64,000 nt of DNA, taken from NCBI RefSeq assembly GCF_003048255.1, contig NZ_CP028487.1, positions 1,860,001 to 1,924,000 of the forward strand, given 5' to 3'. The DNA is from Yersinia massiliensis. GTDB lineage: Bacteria > Pseudomonadota > Gammaproteobacteria > Enterobacterales > Enterobacteriaceae. The position numbers were made by a program, and so were the translations under genes. Below, piece by piece: positions 25,871-36,547 of the stretch. Under the pieces are notes generated by a model. The model had not been told where the DNA came from. It saw only the letters and a program-made list of their open reading frames with translations, and ran no database searches. Within the stretch, counting starts at the first letter, position 1. The number at the start of each line of letters is the position of its first letter.

Positions 25871-26108
25871 AATTGTAACCTTGTGATTTATTACTCATAG
25901 AATTAAACCATGCTCCGTATTATAGGTTAACATGAAATATTCATTATAAAGTATAGCAGTTGACCTATTTTGACCGCTAAACTGTTATAGGTGAGAGAGC
26001 GCGAATAGAGATATATATTATTTATTTATCAGGTGAAAGCAACTACTTAACTGTTGAATTCACCTGATGGTTGACGTCCAATGCGGACGAAAATCGTCAC
26101 AAATAACG

Positions 26109-27119
26109 CTAAGCGGTCAGGATGATTTTGCCAATATGCGAACTACTTTCCATCAATTCATGCGCTTTTGAGGCCTCCGCCAATGGGTATAACTGGAAGA
26201 TTTGCGGCTTTATTTTACCCTCGCTTAGCAAAGGCCAAACCTGTTGTTCCAATTCTTTGGCGATCAGTGCTTTTTCTGCCACGCTGCGTGAGCGTAATGT
26301 CGAACCGGTATGTGTTAGGCGTTTTAGCAGCATTAACATTAAGTTAAGCTCTTTGACGATGCCGTTTTGCGTCCCAACTTGAATAATACGCCCATTCATG
26401 GCGGCTGCTTCGTAGTTACGTGCAACATAATCACCAGCGATGAGATCAACAATGATATCAACCCCCTTACCTGATGTGGCCCGCTTGGTTTCTTCAACAA
26501 AGTCTTGAGTACGGTAGTTAATGGCGATATCTGCGCCCAATGCGAGGCAAGCCTGTTGTTTTTCTTCTGATCCGACGGTGACGATCACCGTTTTTGCCCC
26601 AAATGCTTTGCTGAGCATAATTGCCGTCGTTCCTATACCGGATGTTCCACCGTGAATTAAGACAGTTTCACCCGCAGTAAAGCGGCCGCGTTGGAAGAGG
26701 TTAGTCCATACAGTAAAGAACGTTTCGGGTAACGCCGCTGCTTCGATATCCGTTAGCCCATCGGGAATCGGCAAGGAATTAGTCTCGTGTATCACGCAGT
26801 ATTGGGCATAACCCCCACCCGCAATCAATCCGCACACTTTGTCCCCAATTTTGAAACGTGTCACATCTGCGGCAATCGCAATAACTTCACCTGCAACCTC
26901 TAATCCTGGAATATCAGATGCTCCGGGAGGCGGCGCATAATGACCCCTACGTTGTAACACGTCTGGGCGGTTAACACCTGCAGCTGATACTTTAACTAGT
27001 ATTTCACCCGCAGCAGGCATAGGAATAGGCCGTTTTACAGGAACTAACACTTCTGGCCCACCGGACTGTGAGATTTCAATCGCCAGCATGTTTTCCGGAA
27101 GTTGAGTTAATAATTTCAT
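26109..27119 (-). CDS. NAD(P)H:quinone oxidoreductase (PIG3-type MDR)
   Basis: A 336-aa zinc-independent medium-chain dehydrogenase. The GroES-like N-terminal domain contains VNRPDVLQRRGHYAPPPGAS, the PIG3/quinone oxidoreductase signature. The Rossmann NADPH motif is HGGTSGIGTTAIMLSKAFGA. It probably reduces ortho-quinones or enones with NADPH in the cytoplasm. It is transcribed toward ylaC but with its own promoter region, downstream of and in the same direction as lacZ. A hairpin terminator for lacZ separates them. Confidence 0.9.
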   Translation of the reverse strand: MKLLTQLPENMLAIEISQSGGPEVLVPVKRPIPMPAAGEILVKVSAAGVNRPDVLQRRGHYAPPPGASDIPGLEVAGEVIAIAADVTRFKIGDKVCGLIAGGGYAQYCVIHETNSLPIPDGLTDIEAAALPETFFTVWTNLFQRGRFTAGETVLIHGGTSGIGTTAIMLSKAFGAKTVIVTVGSEEKQQACLALGADIAINYRTQDFVEETKRATSGKGVDIIVDLIAGDYVARNYEAAAMNGRIIQVGTQNGIVKELNLMLMLLKRLTHTGSTLRSRSVAEKALIAKELEQQVWPLLSEGKIKPQIFQLYPLAEASKAHELMESSSHIGKIILTA

Positions 27120-27475
27120 ATAAGTCCTCTGTTGCGTGAAGGTGCAAGATCAGATGCAATGTCAGTAGTGAGATGACTATCTTATTCCCGTTATAGTCAT
27201 CATTCATCATTAGAATGTGCTTAAGTCATGGCTCAATTGCCAGTGTGTTGCAAAGTAGAAGGCAAAAAAAACGCCCAATAGGGTGGGCGCATAAAAAGGA
27301 GTCGATCATGTAAGGACAGACTTGCATGGTGACAAAGAAGGCAGGGCAAATATTAAGACTAAGAGATGTTTGAACGCCATGATTGTATGAGTGTTACGCC
27401 TATGCCGATATAGGTATTAATCTGAAATTAAGAGCGGCCTAAAGAAGAAAAAGCGCCGCTCGTTTCACGGTTAAT
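27120..27475. other. 356-bp gap after lacZ, no lacY
   Basis: No gene. This is the position where lacY would follow lacZ in an E. coli-type operon, and no permease fragment is seen here. The gap holds the lacZ terminator (27263-27290) and the promoter of the oxidoreductase. Confidence 0.6.
27263..27290 (-). terminator. lacZ terminator
   Basis: Read on the minus strand: CGCCCACCCTATTGGGCG followed by TTTTTTTT, a 6-bp GC-rich stem with an uninterrupted 8-base U-tract. It is about 190 bases after the lacZ stop and is a strong intrinsic terminator. Confidence 0.8.
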
Positions 27476-30634
<3,159 letters not shown>

Positions 30635-30676
30635 TTAGTCTGCGGATGTATTCTTGTTTTTGCTCGCAATAACCAT

Positions 30677-30697
30677 AAATGTTATGCGCTCACAATT
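30677..30697 (-). promoter_or_regulatory. lac-type operator
   Basis: Read on the minus strand the site is AATTGTGAGCGCATAACATT plus one T. The E. coli lacO1 sequence is AATTGTGAGCGGATAACAAT plus one T, so only three positions differ. It stands 55 bases before the lacZ start. The first half-site is the ideal AATTGTGAGC, which implies a LacI of the E. coli specificity. Confidence 0.9.
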
Positions 30698-30707
30698 TAA
30701 TGCCACC

Positions 30708-30736
30708 AAGATGAATTCAACGACAGATAAAGTAAA
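30708..30736 (-). promoter_or_regulatory. Candidate lacZ promoter
   Basis: On the minus strand TTTACT (30731-30736) and CATCTT (30708-30713) are separated by 17 bases. The -35 hexamer resembles the TTTACA of the E. coli lac promoter, and the operator follows immediately, as there. I see no clear CRP palindrome upstream, unlike in E. coli. Confidence 0.45.
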
Positions 30737-30770
30737 TAGTCGTGGGTTAAATAGTCGAGAATGATCGCAA

Positions 30771-31811
30771 TTAATCATTTTTAGGGGTAAATGGAGCGGT
30801 GGTCTGGCGTATTGTTAGCTTGGTTGCTAATAACAAGGTTTCAGAAGGGGGCTCAATAGTATGATGCAACTTCACTATCAGGCGGGAAACGCTTTCTTCA
30901 CCCAATAATTTGAAGTTTTGCCGCACCGTCGTCAGTGGCGGCTGGAAATAGGCACTGTCTGCAGTGTCATCGTAACCGACCACAGAAACCTGCTCCGGTA
31001 CATCGACATCATGCTCATGGAGTGCTCGCAACACACCAAGCGCCATTTGATCGTTAGCAACTAAAATGGCGCTAAATGGAATTTGGCTGCTCAAGAGCTT
31101 CTGCGTGGCCTGATAACCACTACGCGCATCCCATTCACCATAATAAACGGCCTGAGGCGTGAGTGAGGCACTGCTCAGCGCCTGTTGCCAGCCCTGGTAG
31201 CGTAATTGAGCCGAAATGGCGTCTTTCGGCCCACAAATCAAGGCAATTTGCTGGTGGCCTAATGAAAGTAAATGCTCTGCCCCCTGAATGGCCCCCACTT
31301 TTGGGTCAAACAACACACTGAAAGCCGCAGATTGTGGGTCAACATCCAGAAACAACACGGGTGTGCCAGCACATTGCTGGACGACTTTCTGGCTACGGGT
31401 TGGTTTCAACGGAACATTCACTAAAATGCCATCAACGCGCTGTGCAAGGAGCTCATTTATCGCTTGCTGGCAGGCAAGGTCACTGTGGTCATCTACCATT
31501 GCAATGACAATCGAATACCCCAACTCACGTGCTTTGCCTTTTATGGCGGCTGCAATTTGCGAAGGTGCATGTAAAGAGAGGTCGGTGGTGGCCAGCCCGA
31601 GCGTCAGACTGTGTTTACCGGCTAACTGCTGTGCAACCCGATTAGGGACATAGTTTAGATCCGCCATCGCTTGTTCAACTTTAGTGCGGGTTTTTGGCGA
31701 AACATGAGCCGCCTGATTTAAAACGCGCGATACGGTTTGATACGAAACCCCCGCTTGGTGGGCGACATCATCCAAAGTGACAGATTTCGGTTTCATCTCT
31801 TGTTCTCGCAT
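30771..31811 (-). CDS. lacI: LacI-type lactose repressor
   Basis: A 346-aa LacI-family regulator. The HTH and hinge region read VTLDDVAHQAGVSYQTVSRV and NYVPNRVAQQLAGKHSLTLG; the recognition residues YQT are those of E. coli LacI, matching the nearly identical operator downstream. The periplasmic-binding-protein-like core binds allolactose or galactosides. An internal ATG at 31796 (MKPKSVTLDDV) is the more likely start by comparison with LacI, although neither start has a good ribosome site. It lies 148 bases upstream of lacZ on the same strand, as in the classical operon. Confidence 0.93.
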   Translation of the reverse strand: MREQEMKPKSVTLDDVAHQAGVSYQTVSRVLNQAAHVSPKTRTKVEQAMADLNYVPNRVAQQLAGKHSLTLGLATTDLSLHAPSQIAAAIKGKARELGYSIVIAMVDDHSDLACQQAINELLAQRVDGILVNVPLKPTRSQKVVQQCAGTPVLFLDVDPQSAAFSVLFDPKVGAIQGAEHLLSLGHQQIALICGPKDAISAQLRYQGWQQALSSASLTPQAVYYGEWDARSGYQATQKLLSSQIPFSAILVANDQMALGVLRALHEHDVDVPEQVSVVGYDDTADSAYFQPPLTTVRQNFKLLGEESVSRLIVKLHHTIEPPSETLLLATKLTIRQTTAPFTPKND

Positions 31812-32287
31812 CTCGTTCGGATAGGTGATTGCTTATTCTAGCAAAACTATAAGGTAAACTTTTAGTCCCGGCGGTTAAACGTGAGAATAAGCAGGCGCAT
31901 TTAGCGAATTTTATTATTATTTTTCTGAATATTTCCGATTGGATAGATGTAAGAAGAAAATAATGTGGTGATTATTTCGTGTAATAACGCGCATCCAGCG
32001 CCTAATAAGTGGCTTTTTTGGCTTTATTTTAGCCAAGCGAACAAGAATCTTTAGTTTACGCGCTAAAAAGAGTTGCTATTAAAAGCCGGTCATGAGTTAA
32101 TGCGTCTCGGCCTGTGGTACAGACCTATTTATGCACGACATCTTGAGTAAAGTGGTTCATATTTAAAGCGTTATCGTTGATAGCTCTTCACTGACGAATT
32201 TCCTTCATAGTGCCTCCATAAGTAACGACTGATAACCGGCTATAACACGCCCATGGTGGCAAAAATTTTTTAATAAAGGAAATAAAC
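31812..32287. other. 476-bp upstream region of the cold-shock gene
   Basis: No coding sequence. Cold-shock genes of this class have long, structured 5' untranslated leaders that control mRNA stability, and this gap could hold one. I cannot place the promoter or a cold box with confidence. Confidence 0.4.
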
Positions 32288-32500
32288 ATGTCTAACATGA
32301 TGAAAGGTCAAGTAAAGTGGTTCAACGAGTCTAAAGGCTTCGGTTTCATCACTCCAGCTGATGGCAGCAAAGACGTGTTCGTTCACTTCTCTGCTATCCA
32401 AGATCAAGGCTTCAAGACCCTGGCTGAAGGCCAGAACGTACAGTTCTCTATCGAGAACGGTGCTAAAGGTCCGTCTGCAGCAAACGTAACTGCAATCTAA
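32288..32500 (+). CDS. Cold-shock protein, CspA family
   Basis: 70 aa with both RNA-binding motifs of the cold-shock domain: KGFGFI (RNP1) and DVFVHF (RNP2). The sequence [20 protein letters not shown] is of the CspC/CspE/CspA type. It binds single-stranded RNA and DNA and prevents mRNA secondary structure. The ribosome site AAAGGAAATAAAC is strong. It ends at a GC-rich terminator. Which Csp paralogue it is cannot be decided, since Yersinia genomes carry several. Confidence 0.95.
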   Translation: MSNMMKGQVKWFNESKGFGFITPADGSKDVFVHFSAIQDQGFKTLAEGQNVQFSIENGAKGPSAANVTAI

Positions 32501-32523
32501 TTGGCCTTTGGCTGATTACAAAA

Positions 32524-32546
32524 AACCCGCTAAGGCGGGTTTTTTT
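32524..32546 (+). terminator. Terminator of the csp gene
   Basis: AACCCGC-TAAG-GCGGGTT followed by a run of seven T (AACCCGC at 32524-32530): a classical intrinsic terminator. Confidence 0.9.
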
Positions 32547-32833
32547 ACGTCCTAACGCAGCATAAAACCACCTATATCCCTCAATAGCGGCCTGACTGAC
32601 GAGATATCACTATCTTTGCTGACTGGGTGGCCCATTTAATCGTGGCATGCACATCCCTCATTTTGTTCGCGCAAATAAATTCGTTAAAAGCATACTGTTA
32701 TCGGTACGTAAGCCTTATCATTCTCATCTAATTTCGGACTATACCCTTTATACTTGAAGGTGCAGTGTGTTGGCTGCAACTCTCATTAGTTAGCGTATAC
32801 ACTAATAGCATTGATTAAATTGAAGGTAACATC

Positions 32834-33025
32834 ATGAAAGTGAACGATCGGGTGACGGTAAAGACTGATGGCGGCCCACGACGTGAAGGGGTTGTTTTAG
32901 AGGTTGAGCAGTTTAGTGAAGGTGTCATGTACCTGGTTTCACTGGAAGATTACCCAGCAGGCGTTTGGTTCTTCAATGAAATTGATAGCCATGATGGGAC
33001 GTTTGTGGAACCACTTCACAAATAG
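32834..33025 (+). CDS. dsrB: DsrB-like protein
   Basis: 63 aa starting [20 protein letters not shown]. It matches E. coli DsrB nearly residue for residue in the first half ([20 protein letters not shown], then GVWFFNE). DsrB is a small soluble protein of unknown role; its E. coli gene lies near the flagellar gene cluster, as here at a distance. A bidirectional terminator separates it from the convergent chemoreceptor gene. The ribosome site GAAGGTAACATC supports the start. Confidence 0.92.
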   Translation: MKVNDRVTVKTDGGPRREGVVLEVEQFSEGVMYLVSLEDYPAGVWFFNEIDSHDGTFVEPLHK

Positions 33026-33070
33026 TTTTTGGCGTACTCTGCCAGCCCAATGCCATGAATATCGCAATAA

Positions 33071-33107
33071 AAAACCGGAGGATGGTGAATACCTTGCCTC
33101 CGGTTTT
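33071..33107. terminator. Bidirectional terminator
   Basis: AAAACCGGAGG (33071-33081) pairs with CCTCCGGTTTT (33097-33107). Read from either side the stem ends in a T-rich tract, as expected between the convergent dsrB and chemoreceptor genes. Confidence 0.8.
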
Positions 33108-33173
33108 GCTATTTGGTGTTATCCGTCCTTGGCTTACTTTGCACAGCTTGACGAGATTTTAGCGGTCAGCCTC

Positions 33174-34913
33174 TTAGAATGTTTCCCAATTCAGCGAGTC
33201 ATCACCGGATTTCTTGTTTACAGAAGCTTGATTTTGGCTCATGGACGTTGGTGTTGCAGTTTTAAGTCGAGGGGCAGCGCTGCGGCCATTTAATTGAAAT
33301 ACGGCCACTGCTTGTGTCAGGACTTCAGCTTGTTGCTCAAGAGAAGCGGCAGCGGCAGAAGCCTCTTGAACCAAAGAGGCGTTTTGCTGCGTCACATTGT
33401 CCATTTCTGAAACGGCTTGCGCTACTTGGCTGATACCTCTGCTTTGTTCATCGGAAGCAGAGGCTATCTCACCCATGATATCGGTGACATGAGTGACAGC
33501 AGTGACAATTTCACTCATCGCTTTACCCGCATCGGATACTAAGATTGAGCCATCGCCAATCAAATCAACAGAGGCTTCAATCAATGATTCGATCTCTTTT
33601 GCGGCATCGGCGCTGCGCTGGGCCAGATTTCGGACTTCACTGGCGACCACGGCAAAACCGCGGCCTTGTTCACCTGCACGAGCAGCTTCAACCGCCGCGT
33701 TGAGTGCCAGAATATTGGTTTGGAAAGCAATGCTATTAATGACATTGGTAATTTCCGCAATTCTCATCGAACTGAGCGATATTTTGTCCATCGTAGTAAC
33801 AACATCATCAACGATATCGCCACCTTGAGCGGCTTTAGCAGAGGCGTTAGCGGCCAGTTGGCTGGCATGATGAGCATTCTCGGCATTTTGTTTTACGGTT
33901 GCGGTGAGTTGCTCCATGCTGGCGGCAGTCTGCTCAAGAGAGGCAGCTTGCTGCTCTGTACGGGCAGAAAGGTCAGTGTTGCCCAATGCGATTTCACTGG
34001 AGCCTTGGTAAATAGAGTCGGCACTACTGCGAACGGCCTCTACTGTGGTGGAAAGAGAATCCTGCATTTGCTGAATATTATTGCCTAACACGCCTATCTC
34101 ATTACGACCGAAGGCGATAGGTGTTTGTGTCAAGTCACCTTGAGCAATACGCTGTATGCGTTCTACCAGCCAATTAATTGGCTTAATGATGACTTTGCTG
34201 ATCACTAAAAAAGCGATCAATGTCAGTAAAATCGCTAAGATAAAGGCTCCCCCCATCAATAAGTAACCGAGGCGGGCTTCTTGCTGTGCGGTGAGATTAA
34301 TTTGGGTGGCTTGTTCTGTCCGGTATTTAAGCGCTTTTAGTAAGGGTTCATTGTAAGCCGTATCCAATGGGCTCAGTTTTTCTGCTTCCAAGGAAATAAC
34401 TTCCTCAAAATGTCCCTCTTTGGTTGCATCTAACATGGGTTTCATCCCAGTGTCGCGATACTCCTCATAGGCTTTTTTCAGTGGTCCATCGAGTGCCGTG
34501 TCGGTGGCAGATTTCACCGGGCGGTTAGAGTAAAGATTGAACATCTGCTGCGACTGCGCCATCCAATTTTCAGCATTTTTTAGACCTTGCTGGTAGCCCT
34601 GCGCATCACCAATTCGCGCTGATGAGGCCGCCTGAATTAAAATAAGCCGCGCTGTGCGCAAGTAATTTGAGCTATTGGAAAGGCCCAAACGGATATCCAG
34701 CTCTTGTGTTGCTTCTGCCAGTGATTGGTTGCTTTGTTTTAAAAAGTATCCGGATGTACCAATTGCCGCTGCAAATAACAGCAGTATCCCCGCCAAAATG
34801 GCGATAAACAAAGAGACCAGACGCATATTGTTAACAAACAATACTTTCGTACTTTGAGTCTGTTCTGTTGTCATATTTCGGTTCAATGGCTGATGCGTAC
34901 TTCCACGTTTCAT
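33174..34913 (-). CDS. Methyl-accepting chemotaxis protein with NWETF tail
   Basis: About 579 aa from the ATG at 34913. A first membrane helix ([20 protein letters not shown]) is followed by a periplasmic ligand domain of ~150 residues, a second helix ([20 protein letters not shown]), a HAMP domain ([19 protein letters not shown]) and the signalling domain with the CheA/CheW-contact hairpin ([20 protein letters not shown]). It ends in NWETF, the pentapeptide that docks CheR and CheB for methylation. I chose 34913 because GGAA precedes it; an earlier TTG at 34964 and a later ATG at 34874 are in frame. A sigma-28-type promoter lies just upstream. The ligand is unknown. Confidence 0.93.
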   Translation of the reverse strand: MKRGSTHQPLNRNMTTEQTQSTKVLFVNNMRLVSLFIAILAGILLLFAAAIGTSGYFLKQSNQSLAEATQELDIRLGLSNSSNYLRTARLILIQAASSARIGDAQGYQQGLKNAENWMAQSQQMFNLYSNRPVKSATDTALDGPLKKAYEEYRDTGMKPMLDATKEGHFEEVISLEAEKLSPLDTAYNEPLLKALKYRTEQATQINLTAQQEARLGYLLMGGAFILAILLTLIAFLVISKVIIKPINWLVERIQRIAQGDLTQTPIAFGRNEIGVLGNNIQQMQDSLSTTVEAVRSSADSIYQGSSEIALGNTDLSARTEQQAASLEQTAASMEQLTATVKQNAENAHHASQLAANASAKAAQGGDIVDDVVTTMDKISLSSMRIAEITNVINSIAFQTNILALNAAVEAARAGEQGRGFAVVASEVRNLAQRSADAAKEIESLIEASVDLIGDGSILVSDAGKAMSEIVTAVTHVTDIMGEIASASDEQSRGISQVAQAVSEMDNVTQQNASLVQEASAAAASLEQQAEVLTQAVAVFQLNGRSAAPRLKTATPTSMSQNQASVNKKSGDDSLNWETF

Positions 34914-34988
34914 TATCGGTTCCGTTTCTATAGTCGCTCGAGGAAAGGTTCTTACCTGCTTCAAAAAATCCCAACTATCCTTTAGAAC

Positions 34989-35015
34989 CTATCGGCAACG
35001 GCCCTAAAATCGTTA
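34989..35015 (-). promoter_or_regulatory. Sigma-28 (FliA) promoter for the chemoreceptor
   Basis: On the minus strand TAACGATT (35008-35015), 11-base spacer, then GCCGATAG (34989-34996). The consensus is TAAAGTTT-N11-GCCGATAA, so the match is 6/8 and 7/8 with exact spacing. Transcription would begin near 34981, about 70 bases before the chosen start. Confidence 0.7.
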
Positions 35016-35264
35016 GGGCTATAAATGAGACCGTGATCGCAATTTGGATTAAAGATTTCGTGGATTTCTGTATTTGAGTCAATAACTTGATGACATGTCT
35101 CGTCATTCACAATAGGCCACGGGGTAGCCGCGATAATGAAGGTGGGAGTACAAGCCTTTTTTCATAAAGTCAACGTGGTAGGAAGAGAATAACCCCTAGC
35201 GTAAAGATGGAAATTGATACTCGATATTACGAGTATTAATGACGCTATTTCATTCGCTAGAATT

Positions 35265-35281
35265 GGTTTAGAGTTTGTTTA
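35265..35281 (+). promoter_or_regulatory. PhoP box upstream of mgtC
   Basis: GGTTTA-GAGTT-TGTTTA exactly fits the PhoP direct-repeat consensus (T/G)GTTTA-N5-(T/G)GTTTA. TATAAT words occur at 35286-35291 and 35316-35321, so the exact -10 is uncertain. mgtC and mgtB are classical PhoP/PhoQ targets, induced at low magnesium. Confidence 0.75.
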
Positions 35282-35347
35282 GGAATATAATCTTTACTTA
35301 ATTATCATCGGCAACTATAATCTTGAAAAAATTAAGTGGAGAAACTA

Positions 35348-35389
35348 ATGGATACGCAAAGTAGTAGTCAAATAAGCAAGGCAAGCTAA
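35348..35389 (+). CDS. Candidate 13-aa leader peptide upstream of mgtC
   Basis: ATG followed by DTQSSSQISKAS and a stop, with a ribosome site AGTGGAGAAACTA. It is the first short ORF after the PhoP box. A role as a regulatory leader peptide is only an inference. Confidence 0.35.
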   Translation: MDTQSSSQISKAS

Positions 35390-35464
35390 CCAATCTCCCT
35401 ATTGATTTGTTGCTTGCCGAAAAATGGCGGGCAGCACCCTCTCTGTATTTCCTGAGCTGTGCAT

Positions 35465-35516
35465 ACCCAATAATGTTTTAACTCGATGATAAATCATCGA
35501 GGGTATTAGTTTGGGT
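35465..35516 (+). promoter_or_regulatory. Structured mgtC leader RNA, alternative stems
   Basis: A perfect 9-bp inverted repeat CTCGATGAT/ATCATCGAG (35482-35490, 35493-35501) sits inside a longer one, ACCCAA (35465-35470) with TTGGGT (35511-35516). ATACCC (35463-35468) can instead pair with GGGTAT (35501-35506), so two outer stems exclude each other. This is the form expected of a leader that switches between structures. The regulatory role is inferred from the known magnesium/proline/ATP-sensing leaders of mgtA and mgtCBR in Salmonella. Confidence 0.6.
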
Positions 35517-35523
35517 TATTATT

Positions 35524-35583
35524 ATGGTATTTAACAACCACGCATTATTTCCTCCAGGCGCATTCTGGTTTTTAGCTGAGTAA
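35524..35583 (+). CDS. Candidate 19-aa leader peptide with Pro-Pro
   Basis: ATG-initiated short ORF reading MVFNNHALFPPGAFWFLAE, directly after the switching stem and before a second hairpin (ATGTGCT/AGCACAT at 35616-35633). In Salmonella the mgtA and mgtCBR leaders contain proline-bearing ORFs whose slow translation sets the downstream RNA fold. The Pro-Pro pair here would suit that. The ribosome site is weak (TTGGGTTATT), so translation is unproven. Confidence 0.4.
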   Translation: MVFNNHALFPPGAFWFLAE

Positions 35584-35669
35584 TACGCTACGTATTTCGC
35601 TCGGCACAATTACCTATGTGCTAAATAGCACATGATTATTCTACCAATGATTAAATCATGGAGAGAATC

Positions 35670-36368
35670 ATGGCATTAACTCCTTTTGTCATAAATTTAT
35701 TATTAGCGATGTGCCTTGGTGCGTTAATTGGTGCTGAAAGACAATGGCGTCAACGCATGGCGGGCTTACGTACTAATGCATTAGTTGCCACGGGCGCAGC
35801 GGTATTTATTCTTAGTTCCTATGCGACTTCGCCTGACAGCCCTGGTCGTATTGCTGCACAAGTTGTTTCAGGAATCGGCTTCCTTGGCGCAGGTGTTATT
35901 ATGCGTGAAGGTATGAATATTCGAGGTTTGAATACAGCCGCGACACTGTGGTGTTCGGCGGGGATTGGCGTGCTCTGCGGTTTGGGACTGTATTGGAATG
36001 CAGTGGTGGCGACGGCGGTGATTCTATGCGCCAATATATTATTACGCGAAGCCGCGCAACGGATTAACTTACAACCTCAGCAACAAGCAGTGGATTTACA
36101 AGTACGTTACCGGATTCAGGTAACTTGCGGCGCTGAAGAGGAAATACTGGTCCGCACCCTTATTTTGCAAGCATTAAATGGTGTGGCATTACGTCTACAA
36201 TCACTGTGTAGTGCAGATATCGCTAAGCCTGGGCAGTTAGAAGTCTGCGCTGAAATAATTGCAACACCTGCAGAACAAAAAGAAATTGAAGGTATTGTTT
36301 GCCGCGTGAGTTTAGAACGCAGTGTCAGTTCTATTCATTGGCGTATTGCATCCGAATTACCTGTTTAA
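35670..36368 (+). CDS. mgtC: MgtC family protein
   Basis: About 232 aa from the ATG at 35670, chosen for its GGAGAGAATC ribosome site. Four or five N-terminal membrane helices carry the MgtC signature (GALIGAERQWRQRMAGLRTN, then VSGIGFLGAGVIM). A soluble ACT-like C-terminal domain (~150-232) follows. MgtC modulates the F1Fo ATP synthase and phosphate uptake under low magnesium and in macrophages. It is the first gene of the mgtC-mgtB unit, under a PhoP box and a structured leader. Confidence 0.95.
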   Translation: MALTPFVINLLLAMCLGALIGAERQWRQRMAGLRTNALVATGAAVFILSSYATSPDSPGRIAAQVVSGIGFLGAGVIMREGMNIRGLNTAATLWCSAGIGVLCGLGLYWNAVVATAVILCANILLREAAQRINLQPQQQAVDLQVRYRIQVTCGAEEEILVRTLILQALNGVALRLQSLCSADIAKPGQLEVCAEIIATPAEQKEIEGIVCRVSLERSVSSIHWRIASELPV

Positions 36369-36405
36369 TTATTAGCGCTACCCCTTGTGGGAGTAAGGAG
36401 TTGTT

Positions 36406-36444
36406 ATGGAAGAGCACCCCAGAGTTAATATCATTAGCTGCTAA
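36406..36444 (+). CDS. Candidate 12-aa ORF between mgtC and mgtB
   Basis: ATG reading EEHPRVNIISC then TAA, with an excellent ribosome site (TAAGGAGTTGTT). It sits where Salmonella encodes other small mgt peptides but has no similarity to MgtR, which is a hydrophobic 30-mer. It could be a leader for mgtB. Confidence 0.4.
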   Translation: MEEHPRVNIISC

Positions 36445-36547
36445 TTAAATATAAAGTTGGCAGCGCAATAAATAATAGTTCAGCACAAATACTTCTCAAT
36501 ATTCGAGTAGGGTAGCCCTGTGCGTTTAGAATTAAAAGAGATGCGTT

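Noticed and set aside
34875..34964. TTG start at 34964 for the distant chemoreceptor
   Set aside because: The in-frame ATG at 34913 has a GGAA ribosome site, and the N-terminal extension is not typical of chemoreceptors.
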